From assembly GCA_016702545.1 (NCBI GenBank), contig JADJDT010000048.1:121947-185946 (forward strand): DNA of 64,000 nucleotides, in the 5' to 3' direction. Numbering within the stretch: position 1 is the first letter of the stretch; each line of letters opens with the position of its first letter. Positions 45,000-53,109 of the stretch are shown here, piece by piece. Under the pieces are notes generated by a model. That model saw only the letters and a list, made by a program, of their open reading frames with translations. It was not told the DNA's origin and did not search any database. Position numbers and translations under genes: made by a program. Source of the stretch: Pseudomonadota bacterium. GTDB lineage: Bacteria > Myxococcota_A > Polyangia > GCA-2747355.

Positions 45000-45284
45000 C
45001 TTCGACCCCTGAGTGCCGACCGCTGATGAACGACGCGGCCGGACCGGCCGGCCCAAGGCGTCGCACCCACCTCATGGACGCCAGGCGAGCTAGCATGGTT
45101 CGTGCCGAAACTACAAGTTCGGGGGCGCGGCATCGCGGGGCTTTCTGGGGCTGAAGCGAGCGATCGCGCGCGAACCTGGCCGAATCCCGGAGGGGGCTCC
45201 GAGGGTCGGAGGCGATCAACGGCCGGCCCCGGCTGTCCGTCCAGGGCGTGGCACGGGGGCAACGCGGCGTGTATCATGCCCGCC

Positions 45285-45860
45285 ATGCGCCGAGCCGTAG
45301 CGGTGGCCCACATGACCCCGACCGAATACGTCGCCTTCGAGCGCGCGAGCGGGGCACGCCACGAGTTTCTGGCCGGCGAGGTCTACGCCATGGCCGGGGG
45401 TAGTCCCGAGCATGGCGCGCTCGCGGCGGCCTTGATGGGCGAGCTGCGACTGGCCCTCCGGGGCACGCCGTGTCGGGTGTTCACCTCGGACGTGCGCGTG
45501 CGCATCGTGGCCACTGGCCTGACGACCTATCCGGATCTGAGCGTCGTCTGCGGCGCACTCGCGACTGATCTCGAGGACTCCGACGCCCTTACCAACCCCT
45601 CGCTGCTCGTCGAGGTGCTCTCGGACTCCACCGAGGGCTACGATCGCGGGGCCAAGGCGGCCCACTACCGTCGTATCCCCTCGCTGCAGGAGTACGTGTT
45701 CGTGAGCCCCGACGAGCGGCGCATCGAGGTCTTTCGCCGTACCGAGGGAGGAGGATGGGAGCTCGACGAGGCGCTCGGCGGTCAACAGGTGACGCTACGC
45801 GCGCTGGGTGTGACCCTGTCCGTCGACGAAATCTACGCCAACCCGTTGGACGGGACCTAG
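45285..45860 (+). CDS. Uma2 family (DUF820) protein, second copy
   Basis: About 191 residues with the full Uma2 pattern: MTPTEYVAFERASGARHEFL then AGEVYAMAGGSPEHG, RVFTSDVRVRI, TYPDLSVVCG with the conserved Asp, PSLLVEVLSDSTEGYDRGAK with the Glu and Lys, and HYRRIPSLQEYVFV. This is a more canonical member than that at 26722. Three nearby Met codons (45276, 45285, 45312) are possible starts; none has a strong ribosome site. The role is unknown. It lies eight bases upstream of the alpha/beta hydrolase gene. Confidence 0.88.
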   Translation: MRRAVAVAHMTPTEYVAFERASGARHEFLAGEVYAMAGGSPEHGALAAALMGELRLALRGTPCRVFTSDVRVRIVATGLTTYPDLSVVCGALATDLEDSDALTNPSLLVEVLSDSTEGYDRGAKAAHYRRIPSLQEYVFVSPDERRIEVFRRTEGGGWELDEALGGQQVTLRALGVTLSVDEIYANPLDGT

Positions 45861-45868
45861 GGCTCGTG

Positions 45869-46651
45869 ATGGGCACGATGCCACCTTTCCAGCTCCTCGG
45901 CGCGCGGGGCCCCGTGCTCGGGCTGATTCACGGCTTCCCGCTCGATGCGACGCTGTGGGACGAGCAGCGGGCGCTGACGAGCCACCTGCGGCTGCTGACC
46001 TTCGACCTGCCGGGCTTTGGCGCCCACCGCGCCGCCACGCCCGCGACCGACCTCGCAGCCTTTGCCGAGCACGTGCGCGCGGTGCTCGACGCCGCGGGCG
46101 TTGAGCGCGTCATCCTCGGCGGCCTGTCGATGGGTGGCTACATCGCCTTCGAGTGCTGGCGGCGCTTCCCGCAGCGCATCGAGGCGCTCTTGCTCTGCGA
46201 CACGCGGGCCGAGGCCGACGGCGACGAGGCCCGCGCCAACCGCGCACGGGGCCTCGCCGCCATGCGCGAGGGTCGCCGCACGGAGCTGCTGGAGGGCATG
46301 TTCGACAAGCTGCTCGCGCCGCAGAGCCGCGCCGCGGGGCGACCCGCAGCCGCCACGCGCGCGATGATGCACCGCGCCAGCGATGCAGCCATCAGCGCCG
46401 CGCTCGCCGCGCTGCGCGACCGCGCCGATGCCACGCCGACCCTGGCGACGATCACCGTGCCGACGCTGATCGTCTGCGGCGAAGAGGACGCGCTCACCCC
46501 ACCGCCGATCGCCCGGGCGATGCACGAGGCCATCCGCGGCAGCGAGCTCGCGCTGGTCGCCGACGCGGGGCATCTCGCCCCACTCGAGCAGCCGCTGGCC
46601 TTCAACGCGGCGGTCGCACGGTGGCTCGCCACCCACCACCTCGCCCGTTAG
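45869..46651 (+). CDS. Alpha/beta hydrolase
   Basis: A 260-residue cytoplasmic hydrolase. The oxyanion segment is LIHGFPLDATLWDEQ, the nucleophile elbow GLSMGGY, the acid CGEEDALTPPP and the His DAGHLAPLEQP, so the triad is complete. It is close to 3-oxoadipate enol-lactonase, BioH or proline iminopeptidase-like hydrolases. The substrate cannot be fixed. The start is ATG 45869; a GTG one codon upstream is equally possible. Confidence 0.88.
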   Translation: MGTMPPFQLLGARGPVLGLIHGFPLDATLWDEQRALTSHLRLLTFDLPGFGAHRAATPATDLAAFAEHVRAVLDAAGVERVILGGLSMGGYIAFECWRRFPQRIEALLLCDTRAEADGDEARANRARGLAAMREGRRTELLEGMFDKLLAPQSRAAGRPAAATRAMMHRASDAAISAALAALRDRADATPTLATITVPTLIVCGEEDALTPPPIARAMHEAIRGSELALVADAGHLAPLEQPLAFNAAVARWLATHHLAR

Positions 46652-46730
46652 CCCTCCTTTGCCATTGTCGCGCTCGCCGCGCACGCTATGATGGCCGCGC
46701 TTAACGCTTCCCCCAGCGGAGCCCTCCACC

Positions 46731-47273
46731 ATGCAGATCGGCGGCACCGAGAGCATCAGCCACTCCGCGCAGGCGACCTTCCTCGCCCTGCGTGATCAAC
46801 AACAGGCGCTCGTGCGCCATCTGCCGAACATCGAGGCGCTCAGCGTGCTCGAGCGCAACGAGACGCCACCGACCACGCGGCTCTACAGCCGTTGGCAAGG
46901 CAGCGCCGGCGAGATCCCCGCCGTGTTACGGCCGCTGATCAGCCGCGAGATGCTGGCCTGGTTCGACGAGGCGGTCTGGCACGCCGAGACGCTCTCGTGC
47001 CAGTGGCGGCTCGAGTCGGCCAAGGCGCGCGACATCTTCACCTGCACGGGCACGACCGTGCTGAGCCCCGAGGGCGAGGCGCGCTGCACCTTCCGCCTCA
47101 ACGCCGAGCTGCACGTCCATCCGGAGCACGTGCCGGGCGTGCCGGGCTTTCTCGCGCGGCGGGTGCGCGAGCCGCTCGAGCACTTCGTCGCCAAGCTGCT
47201 GCGACCCAATCTGACGAGCATCGCCAAGGCGGTGCAGGCCTATCTCGACGCCACACCCAGCGCGGCCCTCTAG
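46731..47273 (+). CDS. DUF2505-like (SRPBCC-fold) protein
   Basis: A 180-residue protein with ATG 46731 preceded by GGAG. The pattern of alternating strands (TTRLYSRWQGSAGEIP, SCQWRLESAKARDIFTCTGT, GEARCTFRLNAELHVHPEHV) and the C-terminal long helix (EHFVAKLLRPNLTSIAKAVQAYL) resemble DUF2505 and other START/SRPBCC-fold proteins that bind hydrophobic ligands. No catalytic residue is evident. It stands between the hydrolase and a secreted metalloprotein on the same strand. Confidence 0.6.
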   Translation: MQIGGTESISHSAQATFLALRDQQQALVRHLPNIEALSVLERNETPPTTRLYSRWQGSAGEIPAVLRPLISREMLAWFDEAVWHAETLSCQWRLESAKARDIFTCTGTTVLSPEGEARCTFRLNAELHVHPEHVPGVPGFLARRVREPLEHFVAKLLRPNLTSIAKAVQAYLDATPSAAL

Positions 47274-47300
47274 GCGCCCTCGGCGGCGGTCGGTAGCAGG

Positions 47301-49283
47301 ATGATCGCGACGATCGAGCGCAACGCAGCCCGGAGCCGGCGTGGCGAGGCAGCGACCTCGCCGACCCTGCTCGCGCTCGTCCTCTTGAGCAGCGCCTGGC
47401 TGGCCCCCGGCGCCCTGCGCGCGGACCCGCGGGGGGCGGTGCAGTTCGGTCGGCCGGCGCTCTTGCGGGGCGACTTCAACCGGCTCGCCGCGCAGCAGGG
47501 CCTGCCCCTGAGCTGGGTCGGCGACCTCAACGGCAACGGCCTGCTCGACCCGTCGGAGCTCGAGGCCACCGATCTGCGCGCCAGCCGCTCGCGCTACGTG
47601 CGCGACGGCGCCTTCACGCCACAGCTCGTGCGCGATTACCAGGCCCTGGTCGAGGCGCGCCGCCGCGAGCTGGTGCGCGCCGAGCTCGATCGCGGCCGAC
47701 CGGTGCTGGTGCTGACCGACCTGCGCAAGGGCCCGGCCTGGGAGCGGGCGCTCGTGGGCGCGCTGGTCTCGGCGGCCGAGAGCATCGAGACGCTCCACGG
47801 GCGCCAGAGCGGCGCCGCGCAGCTCACGAGCCAGCTCGCGCGCGCCGACGCCGAGAGCCGCGCGCTCTTCGCGCGCAACCACGGTCCGTGGTGCAGCGTG
47901 TCACCCGGTCGCGACGATCCCTGCTGCAATGCCCTGCCCTCCTTCCCCGAGCGCCGCAGCGAGAGCTACCCGCTCAACGAGCCCCAGGGGCCCGCGCTCT
48001 GCCGCCTGCTCGAGCAGGCGCCAAACGCGGCTCAGCTCCTGACGCCCTTCGTCGTGGTCCGCCGCGGGAGCCGGGGCTTCACCAGCCTGCCCTACCCGGA
48101 GGCCTTCGCTCCCGAGATGCGCGCCGTGGCCACCGAGCTGCGCAGGGCCGCGGCCGCGCTCAACACCGTGCCCGGGGAGCAAGCGCTGCGGGCCTATCTC
48201 TTGGCGGCGGCAGCGGCCTTCGGCGACAACGACTGGGGCCGCGCCGACGCCGCGTGGCTGGCGATGACCCCACGCAACAGCCAGTGGTACCTGCGCGTCG
48301 CGCCCGACGAGCCCTACCAAGATCTCTGCCGGCGCAAGGCGGCCTTTCACCTGGTGCTGGGACGGGTTGATCAGCGCGCCAGCAACTGGCTCGAACGCCT
48401 CGCCCCGCTGCGGCAGCGCGTCGAGCGCGCGCTGGCGACGCTGGTCGGAGCACCCTATGCCGCGCGCGACGTGGCCTTCGACGTCCCCGAGTTCATCCAC
48501 GTCGCGCTCAATGCCGGTGACTCGCGCTATCCGCTCGGCGCCACGATCGGGCAGTCGCTGCCCAACTGGAGCACGCCGGGCGCCGCGCAGCGCCGCCGCA
48601 CGATCGTCGTGACGAACCTCTACACCGACACCGATTCGCTGGCGCTCGACCGGCGGCAGGCCTCCGAGCTGCTCAGCCGCGCCGCGCTGCAGGATTACAC
48701 CAGCGCCGTGGAGCCCGCGCTGCTGGTCACGCTGCTGCACGAGGCCAGCCACAACGTCGGGCCCCATCCCGGCACCCGCAGCGCCGGCCAGGCGGCGAGC
48801 GAGCGGCTCGGCCCGGCGCTGGCCACGCTGCTCGAGGAGCTGAAGGCCCAGCTCGTCGGCATCTGGGCGCTCGGACTGCTGCGCGAGCAGCAGCTGATCA
48901 GCGGGCCGCTGATGCGCCAGGTGCAGCTCAAGGCCGTGCTGTGGGCGCTCGGCCACCTCGCCCGCGGCGTGCGGACGCCGGACGGCGAGGATCGACCCTA
49001 CGGGCAGGTCGCCGCGCTTCAGCTCGGCCACCTGCGAGAGGCGCGCGCGCTGCTCTGGGAGGGAGGCCGCGTCTCGATCGACCTCGGCGCCCTGCAGCGA
49101 GCGACCCAGGGGCTGCTGCAGCGCGTCGCGCGGCTGCTCGCGAGCGGCGAGCGCGACGAGGCCGAGGCGCTGCGCGAGCGCTACCTGCGCCCCGGCGCGC
49201 TGGCTGCGCTGCAGATCCGCCGCGTCGAGGACGTGCTGCTCGACAGCTCGCGCGTCAGCTTCCGCTACGCGATCGTCCACTGA
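47301..49283 (+). CDS. Secreted zincin-like protein with EF-hand loop
   Basis: A 660-residue exported protein with signal peptide (PTLLALVLLSSAWLAPGALRA). Near residues 74-86 lies DLNGNGLLDPSE, a canonical calcium-binding EF-hand loop. Near residue 480 lies LLHEASHNVGP, an HExxH zinc site. A downstream EELKAQLVGIWALG fits the EExxA-type third ligand of M49 (dipeptidyl-peptidase III)-like enzymes. Between them is a large helical domain with WCSVSPGRDDPCCNALP. I infer an M49-related secreted metallopeptidase; whether it is catalytically active is not known. The start has AGCAGG immediately before it. The next gene is an M42 peptidase. Confidence 0.7.
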   Translation: MIATIERNAARSRRGEAATSPTLLALVLLSSAWLAPGALRADPRGAVQFGRPALLRGDFNRLAAQQGLPLSWVGDLNGNGLLDPSELEATDLRASRSRYVRDGAFTPQLVRDYQALVEARRRELVRAELDRGRPVLVLTDLRKGPAWERALVGALVSAAESIETLHGRQSGAAQLTSQLARADAESRALFARNHGPWCSVSPGRDDPCCNALPSFPERRSESYPLNEPQGPALCRLLEQAPNAAQLLTPFVVVRRGSRGFTSLPYPEAFAPEMRAVATELRRAAAALNTVPGEQALRAYLLAAAAAFGDNDWGRADAAWLAMTPRNSQWYLRVAPDEPYQDLCRRKAAFHLVLGRVDQRASNWLERLAPLRQRVERALATLVGAPYAARDVAFDVPEFIHVALNAGDSRYPLGATIGQSLPNWSTPGAAQRRRTIVVTNLYTDTDSLALDRRQASELLSRAALQDYTSAVEPALLVTLLHEASHNVGPHPGTRSAGQAASERLGPALATLLEELKAQLVGIWALGLLREQQLISGPLMRQVQLKAVLWALGHLARGVRTPDGEDRPYGQVAALQLGHLREARALLWEGGRVSIDLGALQRATQGLLQRVARLLASGERDEAEALRERYLRPGALAALQIRRVEDVLLDSSRVSFRYAIVH

Positions 49284-49310
49284 CCGCCATCCCCCTGCGA
49301 GGCCCCACCG

Positions 49311-50378
49311 ATGCGCACCGAAGCTCTAGAGTTCTTGCAGCGGCTGCTCAGCGCCCCCAGTCCCTCCGGCTACGAGGGACCGGCCCGCGGCGTCTGGCTC
49401 GACCATGTGCGGCCCTTCGCCGCGAGCGTGGCGGTCGACGTGCACGGCAACGCGCTGGCCGCGATCAATCCCCAGGGGACGCCCCACGTGATGCTCGCCG
49501 GGCACATCGACGAGATCGGCTTCCAGGTCTGCTTCGTCGATGAGCACGGGTTCCTGCGCTTCCGCCCGATCGGCGGCCACGACCTGCAGGTCGTCGCCGG
49601 ACGCCGCGTCCAGGTCCACACGCGCAAGGGGCCGATCCTCGGCGTCGTCGGCCAGAAGCCGATCCACCTGATTCACGACCGCACGCGCGCGACCAAGCCG
49701 CAGGCGGCCGAGCTGTGGATCGACGCCGGCTTCGCCAGTCGCAAGGACGCCGAGAAGCTGGTGCAGGTCGGCGACCCGATCACCTACGTCGATGGCTTCG
49801 CGCCGCTCCGCGGGCAGCTCGCGGTCGCGCGCGCCTTCGACGACAAGGTGGGCGCCTTCGTCGTCGCCGAGGTGTTACGCGCGTTGGCGAGCCACAAGGG
49901 GCTCAAGGCCCGCGTCACGGCCGTAACGACCGTGCAGGAGGAGATCGGGCTGCGGGGGGCGCGCACCAGCGCCTTCGGCTTGCAGCCGGACGTGGGCATC
50001 GCCGTCGATGTCACCTGGGCGACGGACGACCCGAGCGTCGACGCCAAGGAGGTCGGGGAGGTCAAGCTCGGCCGCGGACCCGTGCTGGCACGCGGCCCCA
50101 ACACCAACCCGCCGCTGCTCGAGCTGCTGCAGAGGACCGCGCGCCGCGAGCGCATCCCCGTGCAGCTACGGGCCGTCCCGGCGGCCGGTGGCAACGACGG
50201 CAATGCGCTGCAGGTCAACCGCGCTGGGGTCGCCACCGCCGTCGTCGGCATTCCTCAGCGCTACATGCACTCGCCCTCGGAGATCTGCCACCTCGGCGAC
50301 GTCGAGGCCGCGGTCAAGCTGATCACCCAGACCATCGCCCGCCTCGACGGCAAGACCTCGTTCATTCCCCAGGACTGA
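49311..50378 (+). CDS. M42 family metallopeptidase (glutamyl aminopeptidase/endoglucanase-like)
   Basis: A 355-residue co-catalytic aminopeptidase of the TET/FrvX type. The metal-binding and catalytic residues lie in MLAGHIDEIGFQV (His, Asp), FDDKVGAF (Asp), TTVQEEIGLRG (catalytic Glu and ligand Glu), IAVDVTWATDDP (Asp) and YMHSPSEICHLGD (His). The start ATG 49311 follows GAGG. These enzymes trim N-terminal residues from peptides in the cytoplasm. Its last 17 bases overlap the convergent NUDIX gene. Confidence 0.94.
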   Translation: MRTEALEFLQRLLSAPSPSGYEGPARGVWLDHVRPFAASVAVDVHGNALAAINPQGTPHVMLAGHIDEIGFQVCFVDEHGFLRFRPIGGHDLQVVAGRRVQVHTRKGPILGVVGQKPIHLIHDRTRATKPQAAELWIDAGFASRKDAEKLVQVGDPITYVDGFAPLRGQLAVARAFDDKVGAFVVAEVLRALASHKGLKARVTAVTTVQEEIGLRGARTSAFGLQPDVGIAVDVTWATDDPSVDAKEVGEVKLGRGPVLARGPNTNPPLLELLQRTARRERIPVQLRAVPAAGGNDGNALQVNRAGVATAVVGIPQRYMHSPSEICHLGDVEAAVKLITQTIARLDGKTSFIPQD

Positions 50379-50913
50379 GCCGCGGCGCCCGCGGCACGAC
50401 AGGCGCCTCCGCCCCGCCCGCGTCGAGCAAGCTACAGGTCCAGCTCAGCGGGCGGCCGTCGCGGTAGGGCATCACGCCGTGGAAGACCCGCAAGGGGCGG
50501 GCAAAGACCAGCGGCAGGAAGTGCCGATCGCCCTCCCAGAGCGGGAGCGCGAGCACACCTTCGAGCGGCACCCAGCGCAGCTCGCCCTCGGCGCAGGCCG
50601 CGCGCACCACGCCGCTGAAGCGCTCGATCACGAAGATGAAGCCGAACCAGTCCTCTGCACCCAGCGCACCGAAGCCCGGCCAGCTGACGGTGCCGGCGAG
50701 CTGCACCTGCTCGCAGTCGATGCCGGCCTCCTCGCGAAGCTCGCGACGCAGACCGGCCACGACATCCTCGTCGCGGTGCAGCTTGCCGCCCAGCCCGTTG
50801 TACTTGCCGTAATGCGCATCATCGGGGCGCGCGTTGCGCTCGATCAGCAGCACTCGGCTGCGATCGGGGCTGAGGACATAGCCCAGCGTGGCGAGAATCG
50901 GCGTATAGGGCAT
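50362..50913 (-). CDS. NUDIX hydrolase (8-oxo-dGTP diphosphatase-like)
   Basis: A 183-residue pyrophosphatase. The Nudix box is complete: GGKLHRDEDVVAGLRRELREEAGI, residues about 41-64. Preceding KYNGLGGK and the start TPILATLGYVL are typical of the MutT/MTH1-type 8-oxo-dGTP diphosphatases, so nucleotide-pool cleansing is likely. The C-terminal 30 residues are extra and non-conserved. It overlaps the M42 gene tail to tail. Confidence 0.9.
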   Translation of the reverse strand: MPYTPILATLGYVLSPDRSRVLLIERNARPDDAHYGKYNGLGGKLHRDEDVVAGLRRELREEAGIDCEQVQLAGTVSWPGFGALGAEDWFGFIFVIERFSGVVRAACAEGELRWVPLEGVLALPLWEGDRHFLPLVFARPLRVFHGVMPYRDGRPLSWTCSLLDAGGAEAPVVPRAPRLSPGE

Positions 50914-51001
50914 GGGGCGATCCGGGTCGGCGCCATGCTGGCACGGGTTGCCCCCGGCGGCTATGCTGCCGGCCTGGAAGCTGCCGGCCTGGGAGGCGAC
51001 G

Positions 51002-51424
51002 ATGCCCTGTAACGATATCAGCGAGCTGATCGAGCTGCGACTCGATGCCGGCGAGCGCCTCGAGCGCTTCTCCTTGCAGAAGGACAGCTGCGGCGCACCG
51101 GTCGGGCGGCCCCTGCTCGCGCCCTACCTGCACGGTCGCGGCACGGAAGAGATCCTGTCGTCGACGCTGGCGCAGCTCGTGCCCGAGAGCGAGCATACGC
51201 GGCAGCTCGATCGCTTCGTGCTGGCCAAGCAGCTCCATGCCGTACAAGCGGCCTTGGCGGCGTACACCGGCCGCGCCGCGGCCGGCCTCGACGATCCCTT
51301 CGTGGTCGAGCGCATCGACTACAGCCGCGACGAAACGGTGATTCGCGGCCTGGTGCGCGTCGCGCTGCCGACGGCGGCGATCAAGCCGTGCAGCGGCTGC
51401 GGCAGCGCGCCCCACGCCAACTGA
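51002..51424 (+). CDS. Small protein of unknown function with C-terminal CxxC
   Basis: A 140-residue soluble protein starting at ATG 51002 after GGGAGG. It is mostly helical (ISELIELRLDAGERLERFSL, LDRFVLAKQLHAVQAALAAY) with a C-terminal KPCSGCGSA pair of cysteines that could bind metal. I recognise no family. It stands alone between a divergent NUDIX gene and a convergent HAD hydrolase gene. Coding status is supported by the clear ribosome site and protein-like composition. Confidence 0.7.
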   Translation: MPCNDISELIELRLDAGERLERFSLQKDSCGAPVGRPLLAPYLHGRGTEEILSSTLAQLVPESEHTRQLDRFVLAKQLHAVQAALAAYTGRAAAGLDDPFVVERIDYSRDETVIRGLVRVALPTAAIKPCSGCGSAPHAN

Positions 51425-51484
51425 CGATGGAGCGCGGCCCCGGCCAGCGGGAGCACGATCGGCGCGGCGGGAGTGCGGCGGGCG

Positions 51485-52144
51485 TTACGCCCCGCGCCAG
51501 TCCAGCACCGGCCACCCGCGGCGCCGCGCGTGCCAGCGCAGGCGGGCGTCGGGGTTGACGGCGTGGGGGTGGCCGACGCGACCGAGCATCGGCAGATCGC
51601 TGGCGCTGTCGCTGTAGAAGTAGCTGCGAGCCAGGTCGACGCCGTGCTCGGCAGCGAAGCGCTCGGCCCGCTCGACCTTGCCCCGCCCGTAGCAGAGCGG
51701 TGCCACGGCCTCGCCGGTGAGCACGCCGGCGCGCACCTCGTAGATCGTGCTGAGCCAGGCATCGAGCCCGAAGTGTGCGGCCGCGAGCTCGGCCTCGTAA
51801 GGCGAGGTCATCGTCAGCAACACCAGCACATGGCCGGCGGCGCGGTGCTGCTCGATCACGCTCAGCCCACCGGGCGCGGCGTGCGGCACCACCTCGGCGT
51901 GGTACCAGTCGCGCGTCCAGCCCCGCACCGTCTCCTCGGCCTCGCCCTTGACGGTGCCGAGCGCCCGCCGCATCGCCAGCTCCATGTCGATGGTGTTGAG
52001 GCGATAGGCGATCAGGTAGGCCACGGCCTCGAGGTAGCGCAGCAGACCGAGGCGCCCGAGCCGTCGCTCGCGACGCACCCACAGCGCGCCGCTGTTGACG
52101 CTGAGCAGCGTGCCATCGAGATCGAAGAACGCACCGACGCGCAC
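51485..52144 (-). CDS. HAD-IB family hydrolase (SerB-like phosphatase)
   Basis: Acts as a phosphohydrolase, possibly on phosphoserine or lipid phosphates. Motif I is AFFDLDGTLLS, with the nucleophile and acid Asp, motif II is LLTMTSPYEA, and motif IV is YSDSASDLPML, preceded by GRGKVERAERF. The helical cap suits subfamily IB. The start GTG 52144 follows GGGAGG at good spacing, giving 219 residues; an upstream ATG at 52183 is less likely. It is divergent from the methyltransferase gene. Confidence 0.9.
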   Translation of the reverse strand: MRVGAFFDLDGTLLSVNSGALWVRRERRLGRLGLLRYLEAVAYLIAYRLNTIDMELAMRRALGTVKGEAEETVRGWTRDWYHAEVVPHAAPGGLSVIEQHRAAGHVLVLLTMTSPYEAELAAAHFGLDAWLSTIYEVRAGVLTGEAVAPLCYGRGKVERAERFAAEHGVDLARSYFYSDSASDLPMLGRVGHPHAVNPDARLRWHARRRGWPVLDWRGA

Positions 52145-52296
52145 GTGGGCCTCCCGGGGGTTGGTGACCGATTCTAGCAGCACCCCGAGCCTAGACGACA
52201 GGACGCGACCGAGAGCGCGCGACCGAGAGCCGCGACCGATGGGGGCGGCTGACAGCGCGTGGCACGGAGCGGGCCGAGCGTGCTAGCGTCGGCGCC

Positions 52297-53109
52297 GTGG
52301 CCGCGGTACCGCAGATCCTGATCGGCGACGGCGAGAGCGGCTGGTGGGATGAAACCCTGACGCACGCGCTGCTGCGCGCCATCCCGGCCGCGACCCGCGT
52401 CCTGCTGGACTACCGCTGCGCGGCGGCGCGGGCGGCCCATGTGCTGCTGCCGCAGCTTCCTCAAACCCGCTACGTCGGGGTCGAAGCCGACGCCCGCGCG
52501 CTGCAAGAGGCGGCGGCCGGGCTGGCCGGAACGCGCCACGCCCCGCGCTGTAGCCTGCTGCTGGCCGAGGGGCCGACGCTGCCGCTGGCGGCGCGGAGCG
52601 TCGAGGTCGTGCTGAGCGTGATGAGCCTGCAGCACTGCCCCGACACGCACGCGCTGCTGAGCGAGGCGCGGCGCGTGCTGCGCGGCCCGGGCACGCTCTT
52701 GGCGCTGGAGCCGGACAACCTGGGCCAGCGCTTCTACTTCGACGGCCCGTTGCCGGAGGTCGACGAGGCGATGCTGCGCCTGCATCGCCAGGCGGCGGCG
52801 GTGCGCCAGCCGGCCGATGTGGCGCTGGGTCCGCGCCTGCCCGCCCTGCTGCACACCGCAGGCTTCGGCGCGATCAGCGTCCGCCTGCACGCGATCGGCA
52901 CCTCGCGGCGCGAGAGCGCCCGCGCCTTCTGCGACCGCCTGCTGCGCCTCGGCGACCGCGCGGCCCGCAGCGCCGGGCTCGGGCCGACCGACAGCGAGGT
53001 GACCGCCTGCCACGCGGCCGTGCGCCGCATCCTCTATCTCGGCATGCCGCAGCGCGTGGGCTTCAGCGCCCACCTCGTGCCGGCCTTCCTCTGCAGTGGG
53101 AACCCATGA
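52297..53109 (+). CDS. SAM-dependent methyltransferase (class I)
   Basis: A 270-residue protein starting at GTG 52297. The Rossmann motif is weakened: VLLDYRCAAARAAHVL replaces the usual DxGxGxG. YVGVEAD supplies the acidic residue at the end of strand 2, SVEVVLSVMSLQHCPDTHALL is the typical post-IV region, and EARRVLRGPGTLLALEPD fits methyltransferase motif. The altered glycine loop makes activity uncertain. Its stop overlaps the gamma-glutamyltransferase start by four bases, so the two are translationally coupled. Confidence 0.78.
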   Translation: MAAVPQILIGDGESGWWDETLTHALLRAIPAATRVLLDYRCAAARAAHVLLPQLPQTRYVGVEADARALQEAAAGLAGTRHAPRCSLLLAEGPTLPLAARSVEVVLSVMSLQHCPDTHALLSEARRVLRGPGTLLALEPDNLGQRFYFDGPLPEVDEAMLRLHRQAAAVRQPADVALGPRLPALLHTAGFGAISVRLHAIGTSRRESARAFCDRLLRLGDRAARSAGLGPTDSEVTACHAAVRRILYLGMPQRVGFSAHLVPAFLCSGNP

